A stretch of DNA of 64,000 nucleotides from Ceratodon purpureus (GCA_014871385.1 CM026422.1:12512831-12576830); one strand, 5' to 3'. Shown: positions 1-12,333, counted from the first letter of the stretch. Notes: generated from the letters alone by a model not told the origin. Program-made: numbers and translations.

Positions 1-3000
1 TTGGTCTTCGGAAGGCAGTGCCGTATTGAGGTGATCCGGCGAACGGATGGGCTCGGGAGGAGGCTGGTCCGGTTCGTCCGAGGCGGAGGACTCGTCGGAC
101 GAGCTGCAAACCACAACTGGGGGTTGCCTTGGTGGAGCAAGGGCTCTGCCGGCTGTGAAAGGAAGTTCTGAGTCAGAGGAAGGGGCTGCGTACCGAGTGA
201 GTGGTGTGCGAGATCGCAGGGGGTATCGGCAGGAGGGTGATACGCCTGTCGCCGCAGCATCAGGGGAGGATAATGGGCGTTGTATAGGGGGCAGTTCCAC
301 CGGCGTAGCCTGCTGACAGAGTGGGCGCAATCGCTTCCGTGGCCGACCAACATCGGAGGAGCCTTCATGGGAGCGGGTCGAAATAGGTGTGGTCGGCTGC
401 GGGTCTACTGAATCGGTGATGGTCGCTGCAAGTGCATCGCCACTAGTTTGAGCGCGTAGAGCAGAGCCAACAACGGCTGGGGTGCTATCGGGGGGGCCTT
501 CGTGGCTGCCGTCGGCTGTGTCAAAACTCGAAGAAACCTGGCGGGGTTCAGTGACCTGCTCACGCTCTGGAAACCAGTAAGAGAGGATAGCATCCATTAC
601 AGGTGCTCCGCGGAGGCGGCGCGTGCCCGGAGCTTGCGAGTGGATATACACTAAATGGCGTCGGAGGTTGGTGAGGACGAACTGGGACCAATCGAATCTC
701 CTCCCTTGGTCGCCAGCAGACTCGGCCGCACAGATGTGGTCCATGAGGTCATTGCTGACAAACAGCAAGCGCTGTTTAAATCCAATGGCGTCGCCAATAG
801 CCTGGGTCCGCACCTGATAAGCGGGCAGGAGGGCTGTAACTCTGTTGCCGTCGTGCTGCCAGTCTGCCTCAGCTAGACCGTATCGGCGGTACCGCTGTTG
901 GTATCCCGTCACCTGCTTTCGACCAGCCATATCCACTCCAGCCTCAAAGCCCAATGCAGCACGAATAACGTAGGCAGTGATTTCAACGGGCTTACCTCGC
1001 ACCATGGAACGGATAGGTCCTCCTAGCTCGCTTGCAGGTCGTCTTTTTCCCTTGGGCGGCTGTGTATACTCGAACCCCTCAACAAAATCAAGCAGCAGCT
1101 CTGTCCGAGGCTTCGGCCACTGAAAATGATAAAACACTTCCAAACTGACCTGAGCCGCCCAATCCTCGTCTCCCATAGTGATCCAAGGAGTCCACTGTGT
1201 GTAAGGTTCGAAGACAAAGTCCCACCGACGGTTAGGGTTGCGAGGAACCTGAATGCATTTCGGAACGCGGCCGTCTACGGGGGTGAGCTTGCGTTTGGTG
1301 CCCCGGCGCTGATCCTGGCTGGGAGGCGGGGACGCATCTGTCGGTAATCGTTGAGCGATGGTCGCCACAGGGCTGAGCAGCGTCTCTGGCTGTGCGGCCA
1401 GACTGGGTGGTGTAGCCAGAGTCGGGGAAGGCTGGCTGGGACCAGGATCCTCCATTGACTCGATGCTGGCGGAAAGGGGGAGAACCCCTCGAGAGAAATA
1501 CCGTTCGAGTGTCCCAAATCGGCCTCGTCTGCGTCTGCGGCGCTGGTTTTGATGTCGAGCACGGACCGGTGCAGCAGCGCTGGTGCTGAAGCCGCAGCGG
1601 GAGGAGTAAACCTGCGAACAATGCACTGGAAAGTCGAGCGGGTCTGATGGACTACTCCCCGACGTTGAAGTTGAGATTGGCTCTGAACCGTGAGCCCTAT
1701 TGGTAATACACTGTTGGTGATCAACAAGCTCGGGGGTAGGGAAAGTAAATGAGTCTGAAGGGTGGGCTACTGGCCGACAAACCCTATCACTATGCTGAGA
1801 CCGAAAGTCGGCCGGAGTGGTGATTACCGGAAGAGAAGAAACAACGCCAGGCCCCGCCTCACTAGCTACAAATTCCGATTTAACAGCAGCTAACAGGCCC
1901 GACCAGGAAGAGGGAAAGACAGTCGCACCACCAGGGGTCGGGCAAGAACTCGGGGTGTGCAAAGGACGAAAAACATGGACATCTAATGGGGAGCACGGGG
2001 GAGGAAGGAATTGAAAACCTTGATGTACCAGCTGATCCGAAGGGTGTGGGGGAGTCGGTGACTGCAGTCGGGGGAAAGCTGAGCGCGGTTGATCAGCACT
2101 GGGTGCAGCTACTAACGGTGTCGCGTGAGTGTTGACACGGCCCACCAAACCTAAATGGAAGCTGTCAGCGGGCGCGGCTACTGCAATGGGACGGGAGACA
2201 CCAACAGCGGAAGTTGGGATGCTGAAACCCCGAGTGCGGCGGCTATGTGGTTGAGTCGGCGATTTCTCCAAGTCCTTGGGTGCCGCGCCACAGCGTAATC
2301 CGGAGTCTCTAATAGGCGAGGTCGGGCGCAAAAAATTCCACTGCGATACCGGAGAACCAGGCTGCGAGGGCTGAGCGAAAGAAAACTCGACAAGAGAAGG
2401 GGGAATCGACACTGTTGGAGAGGGAGGGATGGTGACTGAGAGAGGTGAGCTGTGGGGTAGGCAAGAGAGAGGTAGGGTTTGGGGGGAAAGGGAAGAGGAA
2501 GCTGGTGCAGAAATGTCGATTGGCTGCACTGAAAAACACCCGACTGTGGGAACAGTGGGTAGGCAGGAGAGTAGATCATTATTGTCGGGAAGAGTGGGTG
2601 CGGTACTAATGGTATAGCCGTGAGTAGAGGCAGTGGAACACGCAGAAGCCTCCATGGTAGGGCTGGAAGAATGTTTAGAGCTGACTGACTGATCTTCGAT
2701 GGGTTCGGTGTCGTGTAACTGTGGGGTGTCGGGAGTCGTTGGTACGGGCGGCTGCACATTAGGGTTTGTGGAGATACCACGTGGCAGCTGCTTGGGGCCG
2801 ATAGTGATCAACTGCTCTTCCGAATAAAACCTGTAAGGCTTCAACTTATTAATGTTGACAATGATGGGGTTGGGCTCAAAATGCTCCTCAGTCACTAACA
2901 AAGCTGTGTTGTTAGGTAACCGGTACTGAACGCGATATGGCCCGAACCACCTGCTCTTAAATTTCCCGGCATGTTCCTTTTCGCCCTTGGGGTACCAGAG

Positions 3001-6000
3001 GACATGGTCCCCCACTTGAAAATCCTTCTGTCGGTAGTGTTGTTGGCTCCACAAAGATCTGTTCCACTGCCGACTACCGGACTGGTCCTGCGCTGCCAAC
3101 CTGTGACTGTCCAGTTGCTCCAAGTCGGCTGTGCGAGCCTGTAGGACTCGAGTTGGAGTAAAATCAATCTCGCCGTCGGTTCTGCGGGTAGGAATAGTGT
3201 ACTCTGTAGGCATAAGTGGATGGAGCCCGTAAACTAGCTGGAAAGGGGTATACCCAGTACTAACCTTAAAGGCGGTCCTGTAAGAGAATAAGGCAGTTGG
3301 TAAATGCTCATCCCAGTCGGTCCTGTTGTCACTGACCAGTTTGGTAAGTATCCGCCCTAGAACCTTGTTGGTCGATTCTGCTTGTCCATTGCCCTGTGGA
3401 TAGTAAGTGGTGGATGTCCGATGTTGCAGGAGAAAGTGTTGTACCAAGTACTCGATGGCTTCGTTGATGAAGTGAGTGCCCTGGTCACTGACCAGGGTTA
3501 GAGGACAGCCGTAGCGGGTCAGGATATTCTCATACAGAAACTTGGCAGTGACAGCCGCGGTATTCGTGCGGAGAGCCTTAGCCTCCACCCATTTAGTCGC
3601 ATAGTCTGTTGCAACTAGAATGTACCTGTTACCTGTCCTGGCTGCTGCTGGCTTGATGGGTCCCACAAAATCCAAGCCCCACTTCATGAACGGCTCTGCA
3701 GGTAAGCTGGTGACTAACTGGGCGAGTCCTGTGTTGGCCAATCCCCCGACCCGTTGGCACTTATCACAGGCCCTGCAATACTCTGAAACGTCCTTATGGA
3801 GGGTCGGCCACCAGTACCCAGCGTCCAGAATCTTCCTGGAGGTGATATCCTGGGAGAAGTGGCCACCTGCGCAGCCATCGTGCATCTCCCTCATAACTGT
3901 GTCGGCTTGGACAGGGTCTAAAACCTGTCTTAGTACTAAATCCTGCCCCTTCTTATATAACAATCCATCCAGTAAAGTGTAAGGAAGGGCCCGTAACAGT
4001 AACTTCCGCTTGTCATCCTTGGGCATAGTGGCAGGAGGCTCTCCAATACGCAAGTAATCTCGGATGTCTTGCAACCACTCAGGGGATACGTAGAATAAGC
4101 CAGCGTCAGGAAGCTGGTCAGGGACTCCAGTAGGCGGCTCGCCATTAGGAAGTCGGCTAAGTAAGTCGGCTGCGCCATGCGTCTTGCCGGGCTTGTACAC
4201 CACTGTGAAATCATACTCCTGAAATAGCAAAAGCCATCTGGCAATCCGCCCAGACACTTGAGGCTTATTAACTAAATACACCAGAGCCATATGATCCACA
4301 TAAAAAACCACCTTGTTCCCCAAAAGATAATGACGATATTTCGTAAGGGCATAAACCATAGCCAGAGCTTCTTTTTCTGTGGTGGTATAATTCTTTTCAG
4401 CAGAATTAAGCAATCTAGAAGCATAAGAGATCGGCTGGTCACACTTCCCTGTCTGGTTCTGTGCCAGCATAGCCCCGACGGCTATGTCAGAGGCATCGGT
4501 GTGGACATGAAACTCCAAATCCCAGCGGGGGGCAACCAGGATTGGTGCCTTGGTATATCTGTCCTTGATCTCCAACCACGCAGCTTCACACTTGTCCATC
4601 CACACAAACTCTTCGGATTTTCGCATCAGTTTGGTTATGGGCTCCATAATGTGAGCATAGAATTTAATGTAAATTCTGTTGAACTGTGCAAATCCATTGA
4701 AAACCTGTACGTCGGCTCCGTGCTGTGGTCGGGGCATCTCCTGAATAACTTCAATCTTCTTAGGGTCTGGCATCTTGCCTACCTTAGAAACCACATGGCC
4801 TAGTATAATGCCAGAGGTGACCAGAAAGGCACACTTCTCTGGATTTAAACTGATGCCATACTGCCTGCACTTCTCGAAACATAGGCGCAGTTTCTGTAAA
4901 TGGTCGGCTAGGTCGCTGTACACTGTGAAGTCATCTAGGAACAGCTTCATAAATCGCCCCAAGTATTCCTTAAACGCTTTGTTCACAGCCCTCTGATAAG
5001 TCGGCGGTGCATTAGTCAGGCCGAAAGGCATGACCACCCAGACAAAGGCGCCCCATTCCGTGATGAAGGCAGTCTTATGCCGATCCTCAGGAGCAATCGA
5101 AATCTGATAGTAACCAGACCGACCATCCAGGAAGGAGTACATCTCATAACCTGCCACAGCATCTAACACCTCTTCAGTAAACGGTAGAGGGTAAGGGTCC
5201 TTTTTAGTAGCAGCATTTAATTTTCTGTAGTCAATACAAATCCTTAATTGACCATTTTTTTTAGGAACAACAACAATGGGTGAGAGCCAGGTTGCTTCCT
5301 CGACTGGTATGATGAACCCTGCTGCCAACAGTTTGTCAATATCCTGTTTGACAATGCTGGCATAGTTCGGATTCATCCTGTAACGGGCCTGATGGATAGG
5401 CGGAATGTCTTTCTCCAGCACAATCCGGTGCTGAGCTACCGATGGAGGTATGCCCTTCAAATCCTTGTATGTCCAAGCAAACACATCTGTATATTCCCTC
5501 AAGAGGTCCTCAGCTGCCTTGGCCATGGCTGGCTCCAATTGAGCGCCGATCTTCAAGATCTTGGGAGACTCCTCAGAGCCAACATTGATCTTGCGTAACT
5601 GCTCCTCTTCAGTCAGGTTCCAGGCTGCCACCTTCATATCCCCTAGCTTGTCTCTTACAGGTGTTTCATCCACCGGCATGTCACCCTCCGTGAAGGTATA
5701 AAAGTGTTCCGGGTAAGTGGCAGAATCCGGAACTGGGGTAGGTACCTTCGCTGAGTCGGCGGTGCCCAAGTCGGCTCTTATGTCGGCTGTGGTACAGTCG
5801 GCTCTGCGAAGGTCGGCTGGGGGTCGGTGAATCCCGTTGTTAAGTGGAAAACTCAAACCCTCCGGTAGTGTAATAGTCCCCACTGCGAATATATCCTCTT
5901 CTGTCCTCAAAAAACGATCCTCCTCCTCGTCCGTCAGCCCTTCAGCTAAATTGTAACATACCAGTACTTCTGGCAGCTTGGGCAGAGGACCTTTTCGTTG

Positions 6001-9000
6001 GTTGATAGATATCGTCTTGACCGTGCCGTTACCCCGAATAGTAACCAGTTTGTTTCCCCAGTCATGAGTAACCTTTGCATCTATGAGCCAAGGGCGGCCC
6101 AGTAGCATGCTGTAGGCTTCGTTGACCTCCTTGTTCCTGATAACAGTCAGACTGATGTTGTACGGAATACCATGGATATGAATCCGGACATTCCTTATCA
6201 ACCCCACTGGCTCCACCACGGCCTGATCAGCCATACGCAATCGATAAGGTGCTGGTGACGGCTCCTTCAACCCCAACCGAATTCGCTCCTCCTCAGTGAT
6301 TAGGTTGACACCCGACCCTCCATCTAGGAGTACGTTGTCCAATGTTAACTGCCCCACCTGCACAGAAATGACCGGAAGGCCTCGATCAATATCTACTGCA
6401 CCAACAACCAGGTTGGGGTGTACCGATGATCCCTGGGGATTCTGGATATCCACTGGTGTTGTTGTAGGCTGTGTCTTCATTGAAGTCTGCTGATGCTGAA
6501 TCGGCTCAAATGACAATCTATGCTGTCTCTGAGTATTAGGAAATACTTTCGCTCTGACATACTCAGTAAGGTTGGGGGCCACTTCGAGCAGTTCCCCCAA
6601 AGACACAGTAATAGGTGTCTGTAAAATCTGTCTGCTCACAGTCTTAACGGCTGTTGAAGGCTGGGAAGTAGTCGGCTCTGTCGAAGTCCCAGTCGGCACC
6701 AGCTTGGGTGTCTCCTGCAAGCAGTCCGCATCAGGAAACCCTGCCCAGTCACTATCCAGTACTGGTCCATCTGTAACTGTGGATGTAGTGTTGTCCACAT
6801 TTGCTTTTTGAAGCTCCTCTTCCTTCTGCTGTGCCAGCTCATTCTCCCGATTAATCTCCTCAGTTAAAGCAATGAATTCCTTCCGGAGCCGTTCCTCCTT
6901 CTCCCAGTCTGCCTGAGTCTTTGGCAGTCGGGGTTCTGGCTCTTTCAGTTCCTTATCTTCCAGTGGAATTCCAGCTCGCACCCTAGCCGCCCTGGTTAGT
7001 ATAGTGGCCACTTCAGGGTTATCCAACTCCTGCAACTCCACACTGTTGACACCCACAGAGTTAGTTCCTAGCTTTTCAGCAGCCAACATTTGCTGAAACT
7101 TTAGACGTAAATGGCAATTACGCATCTGATGGTCAGTGCCCAAACACAAGAAGCACCCATCAATCCTGCCAGCTCCGCTGTTTTGATATCCTCCAGGTCG
7201 GCTGTTGAACTGTCTTCCTGAGCCACTAGTCGGCTGTGTAGCCGATACTTCGTGAACTCCTACTGTCGGCTTCCCATCTGCCCTGGGTAACCTGTTGTTT
7301 GGGTTATCTGGGTTCACGAAGCAGTATTTGTCTTCGTGCCCAAATTTCTTGCATACCGTGCAGAACCTGCGGTTGACTGTCTCCACCTGATCTGCCTGGG
7401 CATTTGTAGTACTGGCCCGACTATTAGTCGGCTCTGTCCTCTTGGCCTGAAAGTATAACTTCTTCCCCGAAGCGTCAGTACAATTAGTCTCACAACGCCT
7501 AGCCAACTCCTTCAGTTCGGTAAGAGTGTTTGCTGTGGACCCACTGGTAGTCACCTTCAAGTAATCAAGCAGACCTGCCCTGAAATATGTAAGCTTGAAC
7601 CCTTCTCCCACTTCTGTCTGCAGGCACTTGATCAGCTTCATAAAACGTTCATAGTAATCTTGTACCTTCTCTCCCTCACCCTGTTTGAAGGTCCTGAGAG
7701 TCATGTAAACCTGCTCATCTGAATCCTGTTCTCGATATCGCAGTTTGAAAGCTTCCTTAGCCTCCTCCCATGTGCAGTAAAGATGGTGATCCAGCCAATC
7801 ATCAAACCATCTCTGGGCTTTATCCACCAGAGTTGTCCCGAACAGTGTGATAATCACTTGTTCATCAGTTTCCCCATTGAACCAGGCACATTTATCAAAG
7901 TAGCGGAGATGGGCATCTGGATCACTACCTTCCTTGTAGGCTCTGTACGGCAACTGCTTTCGTTGAGTACTGACTGGGGGTCGAGGAGGTGCAGAGGTGA
8001 AGTCGGTTGTGCGGGCTGTGGGCACAGCAGGGGGTCGCACGACTGATGTCACTGTGGAATGCCTCGGAGGTTGTGGAGGAGGTGCAGCAGTGTGAGAGCC
8101 TCCGGGGACAGCAGCTGGGCTGTAGCCCACTGGGGCAGAGGATGAGGTGTGAACTGTAGGTCTCCCCCCATAAATCACTTCAGGGACGGATTCCCCAAAA
8201 GTGGGCTCTGCTATTCTGACAGGGATTTCTGTATGCTGAGTCGGCTGGGCAGAGTGATAGGTGTCGCCTGTAAGGTGATCCACATACGCAAGCGGTCGAT
8301 GGACTGCCGAGGGAGCTGCAGTTGGAAGGGATCCAGGTGCCTTTCTATCCTCTGGCACCTCCGGAGTTGGGTCGGCTAAGTAGGGGGTCCTGACCGGAAT
8401 CCCTTCAGTCTGTTCCTGTTCGCGCTCCCGTCTCTGTTCCTCCCATAAATCGTGCAGCTGCGCTAGCTCCTGCCTTTCCCTTTCCATCCTTTGTTGCTCT
8501 CGTTGCTGTGCCGCTAAATGCTGGGTGGCTAACCTCTGAGCTGTCTCCTGGACCCGTCGGTTGAACTCAAGCTCCCATGCAGTCTGAGACGGTTCTGGCG
8601 GCCACTGTGGCTCAGTATGCCAGTGATGCAACGACGCCTCGCCCGAGGGTGCAGCCTGCTGTAAAGCCTCCAATTGCTGGAGGTATTTACCTGGATCAGG
8701 CCTGCTGTGAGTGTGGGTCGTAGAAATCTGTCTGGCCCTCTCTCTTCTAGCTTGTAAGTCGGCTTTGAATGCTTCCACAGCTCGCCTGTCCTCCTCTTCT
8801 TGCTCCCACTCAGCCCGGAGTCTGAATTCGTCCAAAAAATGAACATTCCTGCTGGGTCCACCTTCTGTGGGATTTGCAAGTCCCTGTTCCTGGACTGATC
8901 GACTCTTGGTCTCTTCCAGCTTCTGCTTCAAACTCTGAAAAGCAGCAGGTAAGGTTTCTGGGGTTTGTGGCAGGTGTCTAGGAGAGACTGGTCGGCTGCG

Positions 9001-9471
9001 CCCCCGAGTGGGCTCTGTGCCCGCGTCGGCTCTGCCAGTGACTGTACTGGGCCACTGGGTTGGTTCTGCGAAGACCTCCTGCGTCTGCCTGCGTTCTTCT
9101 CTGAAAGTGTTGTAATCATCTGCAGCAGTGGAAAAATCCCTCCTGAATGATGATGTCCTCTTCATGTCTTGATACTTCCAGGGTGTACTAGTTGGGTCAG
9201 GCTGGCGGCTCAGCCTATCCCCTTTTTCGAACTGTGTCTCCCCTCCAAATCTGCTCTCTCTGGTTCGGCCATCTGATGATGACAGGTCGTTTTCCACCTC
9301 CATGTCAATGAGTTCTCCTACCTGCTTAGCCGCACTGCCCTGTGAGCTAAGTCGGCCATGTCCTTCCGCTGGAGTTGGCTCTGTCGCCCGTTCATCCCGT
9401 TGCATGTAGCGTCTGAATCGTTCCCTGGCCTGCCTTTCTGCTCGCAGGTCATTTTGGTCCCCCTCCTCCAT
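1..9471 (-). CDS. gag-pol polyprotein of element Z with long C-terminal extension
   Basis: A frame starting at the ATG at 9471 (an in-frame stop lies ~85 nt upstream) and reading leftward stays open to position 1, at least 3,157 codons. Seen in order, with approximate residues: acidic/Gln-rich gag; two CCHC-type knuckles near 700 ([14 protein letters not shown]) and 770; aspartic protease near 1050 ([10 protein letters not shown]); RT with FLDDF near 1515; RNase H (HTDAS) near 1658; integrase with HHCC zinc site near 1868-1910 and DDE motifs (LDFVGPI, SDQGTHF, GQAES) to about 2026; a GPYRV motif near 2181. Then comes a Pro/Ser/Thr-rich linker (about 2230-2735), followed by a folded-looking region (about 2735-3000) with a VRGKPVEI motif that resembles the 'putative plant transposon protein' domain (PF20167 type). 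No chromodomain was recognised. The extension makes the polyprotein about twice the usual length. Confidence 0.8.
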   Translation of the reverse strand, partial: MEEGDQNDLRAERQARERFRRYMQRDERATEPTPAEGHGRLSSQGSAAKQVGELIDMEVENDLSSSDGRTRESRFGGETQFEKGDRLSRQPDPTSTPWKYQDMKRTSSFRRDFSTAADDYNTFREERRQTQEVFAEPTQWPSTVTGRADAGTEPTRGRSRPVSPRHLPQTPETLPAAFQSLKQKLEETKSRSVQEQGLANPTEGGPSRNVHFLDEFRLRAEWEQEEEDRRAVEAFKADLQARRERARQISTTHTHSRPDPGKYLQQLEALQQAAPSGEASLHHWHTEPQWPPEPSQTAWELEFNRRVQETAQRLATQHLAAQQREQQRMERERQELAQLHDLWEEQRREREQEQTEGIPVRTPYLADPTPEVPEDRKAPGSLPTAAPSAVHRPLAYVDHLTGDTYHSAQPTQHTEIPVRIAEPTFGESVPEVIYGGRPTVHTSSSAPVGYSPAAVPGGSHTAAPPPQPPRHSTVTSVVRPPAVPTARTTDFTSAPPRPPVSTQRKQLPYRAYKEGSDPDAHLRYFDKCAWFNGETDEQVIITLFGTTLVDKAQRWFDDWLDHHLYCTWEEAKEAFKLRYREQDSDEQVYMTLRTFKQGEGEKVQDYYERFMKLIKCLQTEVGEGFKLTYFRAGLLDYLKVTTSGSTANTLTELKELARRCETNCTDASGKKLYFQAKRTEPTNSRASTTNAQADQVETVNRRFCTVCKKFGHEDKYCFVNPDNPNNRLPRADGKPTVGVHEVSATQPTSGSGRQFNSRPGGYQNSGAGRIDGCFLCLGTDHQMRNCHLRLKFQQMLAAEKLGTNSVGVNSVELQELDNPEVATILTRAARVRAGIPLEDKELKEPEPRLPKTQADWEKEERLRKEFIALTEEINRENELAQQKEEELQKANVDNTTSTVTDGPVLDSDWAGFPDADCLQETPKLVPTGTSTEPTTSQPSTAVKTVSRQILQTPITVSLGELLEVAPNLTEYVRAKVFPNTQRQHRLSFEPIQHQQTSMKTQPTTTPVDIQNPQGSSVHPNLVVGAVDIDRGLPVISVQVGQLTLDNVLLDGGSGVNLITEEERIRLGLKEPSPAPYRLRMADQAVVEPVGLIRNVRIHIHGIPYNISLTVIRNKEVNEAYSMLLGRPWLIDAKVTHDWGNKLVTIRGNGTVKTISINQRKGPLPKLPEVLVCYNLAEGLTDEEEDRFLRTEEDIFAVGTITLPEGLSFPLNNGIHRPPADLRRADCTTADIRADLGTADSAKVPTPVPDSATYPEHFYTFTEGDMPVDETPVRDKLGDMKVAAWNLTEEEQLRKINVGSEESPKILKIGAQLEPAMAKAAEDLLREYTDVFAWTYKDLKGIPPSVAQHRIVLEKDIPPIHQARYRMNPNYASIVKQDIDKLLAAGFIIPVEEATWLSPIVVVPKKNGQLRICIDYRKLNAATKKDPYPLPFTEEVLDAVAGYEMYSFLDGRSGYYQISIAPEDRHKTAFITEWGAFVWVVMPFGLTNAPPTYQRAVNKAFKEYLGRFMKLFLDDFTVYSDLADHLQKLRLCFEKCRQYGISLNPEKCAFLVTSGIILGHVVSKVGKMPDPKKIEVIQEMPRPQHGADVQVFNGFAQFNRIYIKFYAHIMEPITKLMRKSEEFVWMDKCEAAWLEIKDRYTKAPILVAPRWDLEFHVHTDASDIAVGAMLAQNQTGKCDQPISYASRLLNSAEKNYTTTEKEALAMVYALTKYRHYLLGNKVVFYVDHMALVYLVNKPQVSGRIARWLLLFQEYDFTVVYKPGKTHGAADLLSRLPNGEPPTGVPDQLPDAGLFYVSPEWLQDIRDYLRIGEPPATMPKDDKRKLLLRALPYTLLDGLLYKKGQDLVLRQVLDPVQADTVMREMHDGCAGGHFSQDITSRKILDAGYWWPTLHKDVSEYCRACDKCQRVGGLANTGLAQLVTSLPAEPFMKWGLDFVGPIKPAAARTGNRYILVATDYATKWVEAKALRTNTAAVTAKFLYENILTRYGCPLTLVSDQGTHFINEAIEYLVQHFLLQHRTSTTYYPQGNGQAESTNKVLGRILTKLVSDNRTDWDEHLPTALFSYRTAFKVSTGYTPFQLVYGLHPLMPTEYTIPTRRTDGEIDFTPTRVLQARTADLEQLDSHRLAAQDQSGSRQWNRSLWSQQHYRQKDFQVGDHVLWYPKGEKEHAGKFKSRWFGPYRVQYRLPNNTALLVTEEHFEPNPIIVNINKLKPYRFYSEEQLITIGPKQLPRGISTNPNVQPPVPTTPDTPQLHDTEPIEDQSVSSKHSSSPTMEASACSTASTHGYTISTAPTLPDNNDLLSCLPTVPTVGCFSVQPIDISAPASSSLSPQTLPLSCLPHSSPLSVTIPPSPTVSIPPSLVEFSFAQPSQPGSPVSQWNFLRPTSPIRDSGLRCGAAPKDLEKSPTQPHSRRTRGFSIPTSAVGVSRPIAVAAPADSFHLGLVGRVNTHATPLVAAPSADQPRSAFPRLQSPTPPHPSDQLVHQGFQFLPPPCSPLDVHVFRPLHTPSSCPTPGGATVFPSSWSGLLAAVKSEFVASEAGPGVVSSLPVITTPADFRSQHSDRVCRPVAHPSDSFTFPTPELVDHQQCITNRAHGSEPISTSTSGSSPSDPLDFPVHCSQVYSSRCGFSTSAAAPVRARHQNQRRRRRRGRFGTLERYFSRGVLPLSASIESMEDPGPSQPSPTLATPPSLAAQPETLLSPVATIAQRLPTDASPPPSQDQRRGTKRKLTPVDGRVPKCIQVPRNPNRRWDFVFEPYTQWTPWITMGDEDWAAQVSLEVFYHFQWPKPRTELLLDFVEGFEYTQPPKGKRRPASELGGPIRSMVRGKPVEITAYVIRAALGFEAGVDMAGRKQVTGYQQRYRRYGLAEADWQHDGNRVTALLPAYQVRTQAIGDAIGFKQRLLFVSNDLMDHICAAESAGDQGRRFDWSQFVLTNLRRHLVYIHSQAPGTRRLRGAPVMDAILSYWFPEREQVTEPRQVSSSFDTADGSHEGPPDSTPAVVGSALRAQTSGDALAATITDSVDPQPTTPISTRSHEGSSDVGRPRKRLRPLCQQATPVELPPIQRPLSSPDAAATGVSPSCRYPLRSRTPLTRYAAPSSDSELPFTAGRALAPPRQPPVVVCSSSDESSASDEPDQPPPEPIRSPDHLNTALPSEDQ

Positions 9472-10497
9472 GGATGTTGGTTGTTGACTGTTGAGTTGTT
9501 CTGCTGCTTGTATGGTGCTACTTGCCTCTGCTGTTGACTGATTGCACTTCTCCCTTCACAGTCAGTCGACTGTTCACTGTCCTGAGTCTTCCTGCCAATA
9601 CAACACTCACAGACCGCAGCCCCCTAGCTGTGTGGCCCGGTTAGTAGTACCATCTTTTTCCTTACTGAAAATTTTTACTGAACATGTTCTGGGGTATACT
9701 TCCCAGCTGTTTGCTATCCCCTTTTTCGCAGTGTATTAACTCCTACAGATTTTTAATCCTGTGGTTAACTGTCCTTACAGTTTTACCTAAAACCCAATTC
9801 AATTGCAGACTCAAGTACTCCACACTATCCTACAGTCTGTCCAGATCCCAACTTGAGATCCGCAAGGCTGACTGAGGTGCCAATCGATATACCCAAATTC
9901 AAAATTCAAATTCCTTAACAGCAATTTTTCTGGATCTGTAACTTTGAATCTAAAATACTAGGGTTACAGTGACTTACCTTCACCTCCTCTCCCGTGATGA
10001 GGTTGCAGATCAGCCTGTATCCCCTTTTTCGATCTGTGAACTGCCCTCAGTTTACTGTGGTGGGTGATTAAAATTCTGCCTCTCACAAAATGTCACAGCA
10101 CCTACGCCCTCCAGTCTGCAACAGATCCGCTCTGCTGTCACTGCTCTCTGGACGTGTGCTGGTCTGCCTCTGTAACTGCACCAGTGCCTCCACCTTGGAA
10201 ACACCTGAGTACTTGTTGTCCTCTGTCTACTGCCCCAGTGATGTTGAGTGAAACACCAAAGATTCTGCCAGTGCTGATGGTGCAGCCTGCCCCCAATGCA
10301 GACACTTGCAGTGACTCCCAACACCCAATCAAAAACTGTGCAGTCTGTGAACTGAGAATGAACAACAATCAGCACTACTAGGAGGTCGTAACAGCTCCTG
10401 CTGCACCCCTGCAGCCCTAATGAGTGTACTTTCTAACCCTTCTAGTGTGTGGACAGCCCCCAAACAGCAGGAGATTCACATGGAACGAACTAGAGCA
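9472..10497 (-). other. leader of element Z between primer site and gag
   Basis: About 1 kb without a convincing coding frame, between the probable primer site and the gag ATG. It holds two copies of a purine-run word (GAAAAAGGGGATA on the element's strand) at 9714-9728 and 10018-10032; a third lies in gag at 9216-9230. Short frames on either strand here have no recognisable content. Confidence 0.55.
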
Positions 10498-10506
10498 TGG
10501 TCGCCA
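10498..10506 (-). promoter_or_regulatory. candidate primer-binding site of element Z (tRNA-Arg type)
   Basis: On the minus strand the sequence reads TGGCGACCA followed by TGCTC. From memory, plant tRNA-Arg species ending in TGGTCG plus CCA would pair with the first nine bases; the match then weakens. The position, between a presumed LTR and the leader, is right for a PBS. The tRNA assignment is tentative. Confidence 0.45.
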
Positions 10507-10507
10507 A

Positions 10508-10930
10508 TGGTAAAGGGAGGATTTCCCATAAAACCCTAACCTTCACAACCCATCAAAACCCTACAAAAACCCAACTAACAATGGTGCTGAAACACTCATA
10601 CAATGCTGGAAACACTCAAAAGAAGTGGAAAAGTGAGTCAAAACTGTATAAAGAGGGTCAAATCTGCCCCAAAATCATGGTACAGTAGCTCATAAAGACT
10701 CCTCAGTCTCTCCTAACTCTGAGTGCACTAGTGAGGAATGATCCAAGAAACCCTAAAACTTGCCTTAAGAACCTAGCAGAAAACATCCAGTCGGCTACGA
10801 CAGAGTTCATCCAGTCGGCTGTGACAGAGTTCATCCAGCCGACTGGATGACTGTCGGAGCCAGGGATGAAAAACTGCGAAAAAGGCTACTGAAACTGAGA
10901 GAGGGAAGATTAAGAAATCTCCGGTTAACA
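10508..10930 (-). repeat. probable 5' LTR of element Z
   Basis: Starts TGGTAAAG next to the primer site and may end at ...GGTTAACA, giving a TG...CA pair of roughly 420 bp. It contains the densest cluster of the AGCCGAC word (10,784-10,850), arranged as 24-bp tandem units. No partner LTR is inside the window, so the right boundary is uncertain. Confidence 0.35.
10784..10850. repeat. 24-bp tandem units carrying GTCGGCT, ending in an inverted unit
   Basis: CATCCAGTCGGCT starts at 10,784 and 10,808 in two units of 24 bp that differ at two bases. The third unit, from 10,832, reads CATCCAGCCGACTGGATG, which has inverted 7-base arms CATCCAG/CTGGATG around CCGA. Each unit carries one AGCCGAC/GTCGGCT word. 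The site lies in the presumed U3 of Z, so it could be a cis-regulatory cluster. Confidence 0.7.
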
Positions 10931-12328
10931 ATGACTAAGTCTCATGTTCTAATCTAGGTATTAGGATTGCACATTCCACATGTGCTAACGACTTTGTGAT
11001 CATACAAAGTCTTTGTACAAAGAGTATCTGGAATCAAGTGAATAGATTGCATGTACGCATGGTACCGGCTATGAAGTCACTAGATTGCATGTACGTTCAG
11101 ATTTCGGGCAATTAATCCTAGCCCTGTGCAGCGGTACTAGCTAGTTCAGTACTCATCAGTAGTTAGTACTGCTTCTGTTTAGGACTCCCATACTTCCAAT
11201 TCAATCACCTCCGACGCATGCAAGAGTGTTTTCACGCAAATGAGAGATATGCAATGCCAGTACAATATCCATCAAGGGAAAACCGGTAGGTCCTCCATGA
11301 GGTCGCCTTTTTCAGTACTGAATTCGACAGCCACATCTCCTTCCTTCCAACTCTTGTAATGAGAGGGTCTTACCTATGATCGGGGTGTGCAAAAACATCT
11401 GACTCCTCCCTTCCTCGCACTCCATAGAGGCCGTTTTTTTTATCTCAGACACTATTGGCATTCTGTCCTCCTTGCTCCGAGCTTAGCGTCCTGTGCTTCT
11501 GCTAAGAAATGGACAAGCATGTTTTTTTTAGTTGGTTGGCCGAGGTTCATTTGCGAAAGCAAACAGAAGGCATTGAGCTCCCGAATCTTCCAGCCCTTGC
11601 GTCGTTTGTTACATTTTCTAACGAATTCTGTTGAAGTGATCCTTGTTACCAGGAGGTGGAGTCACTGGGAAAGGCGACCGGCATCCATTTCGTAGACTTC
11701 TTACAGCAGTATCATGACTCCAAGACTACCCGCGGATCAGCACCTGCACATCCAATTCTCCTGGACAATGTCACCGAAGACACCGGAGAATCGAAGCCCT
11801 GGTCGTACTCATTCAGAACCTCCGACTGTTCTTCTCTGGAGACCCACTTGGACGCTGCCACCTCTGTTTACCTGAGTGCCAGCGAGTGTTCTTCTCTGGA
11901 GACCCACTTGGACGCTACCACCTCTGTTTTCTTGAGTGCCAGCGAGGGATCAGTTACCGCACTGAACTAGGTGTCAGATGCTAGTGGCGCACGATGTAGC
12001 ACTGTATAGAGGATCAGACCTTGGTGATATTTTACTACACATTGGCTTTAGTTTCTCAGACTCCTGGACAACCCCGCCCTGAATTGACATTCTGTTGCGT
12101 TTTTTGGGTCAGAGATGTGTTTTCACTTCATCTTAGTCCCTTGTGTTGACGTTCTGGGATTTGCCCTCTATAGCTAGCAAACTTAGGCATAGACAGATAT
12201 ATCAGTTATTCAGTAAACATATTTCACCGACTTCCGGCTTAATATGAATATGGCTTCATCTAATTTTTTGCGTCAGAGTTCATGAGAAATTCATTCACCT
12301 GTTTTTGCTTGTTTATCACTGTGTTGTA
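10931..12328. other. unassigned stretch between elements Z and A
   Basis: No recognisable gene. A short direct repeat (TAGATTGCATGTACG) occurs near 11,045 and 11,083. An open stretch at about 11,656-11,970 contains a 60-bp tandem duplication (separate entry). The last ~80 bp before element A resemble 53,411-53,490 on the far side of A, so A landed inside an older repeat family. Confidence 0.5.
11829..11948 (+). repeat. 60-bp direct tandem duplication, in frame
   Basis: Two adjacent 60-bp copies starting TGTTCTTCTCTGGAGACC with only a few differences. In the plus frame of 11,656-11,970 this gives two 20-residue repeats (SSLETHLDA core). The surrounding frame has no recognised domain; it may be an exon remnant or chance. 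Confidence 0.65.
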
Positions 12329-12333
12329 CAACT
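12329..12333. repeat. target site duplication of element A, left copy (CAACT)
   Basis: CAACT immediately precedes the 5' LTR of A and recurs at 52,788-52,792 after its 3' LTR. Five bases is the normal TSD length for Ty3/gypsy elements. The match pairs the two far-apart ends as one insertion. Confidence 0.85.

Larger units (their letters stand above)
1..10930 (-). mobile_element. Ty3/gypsy LTR retrotransposon 'Z' (partial, runs off left edge)
   Basis: Leftward Ty3/gypsy element. Going right to left there is a probable 5' LTR (about 10,508-10,930), a primer-binding site (near 10,498-10,506), a ~1-kb leader, and a single gag-pol frame that is still open at position 1. The 3' LTR lies outside the window. 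Domain order is gag, protease, RT, RNase H, integrase, as in Ty3/gypsy. Within the part seen the element looks whole: I saw no break in the coding frame. The outer LTR boundary is a guess based on a TG...CA pair and is not confirmed by a second LTR. Its age cannot be judged without the other LTR. Confidence 0.85.

Noticed and set aside
1232-2780. Minus-strand frames of 129, 150 and 200 codons near the left edge
   Set aside because: They lie out of frame within the Pro/Ser-rich linker of the long Z polyprotein, whose own frame is open throughout.
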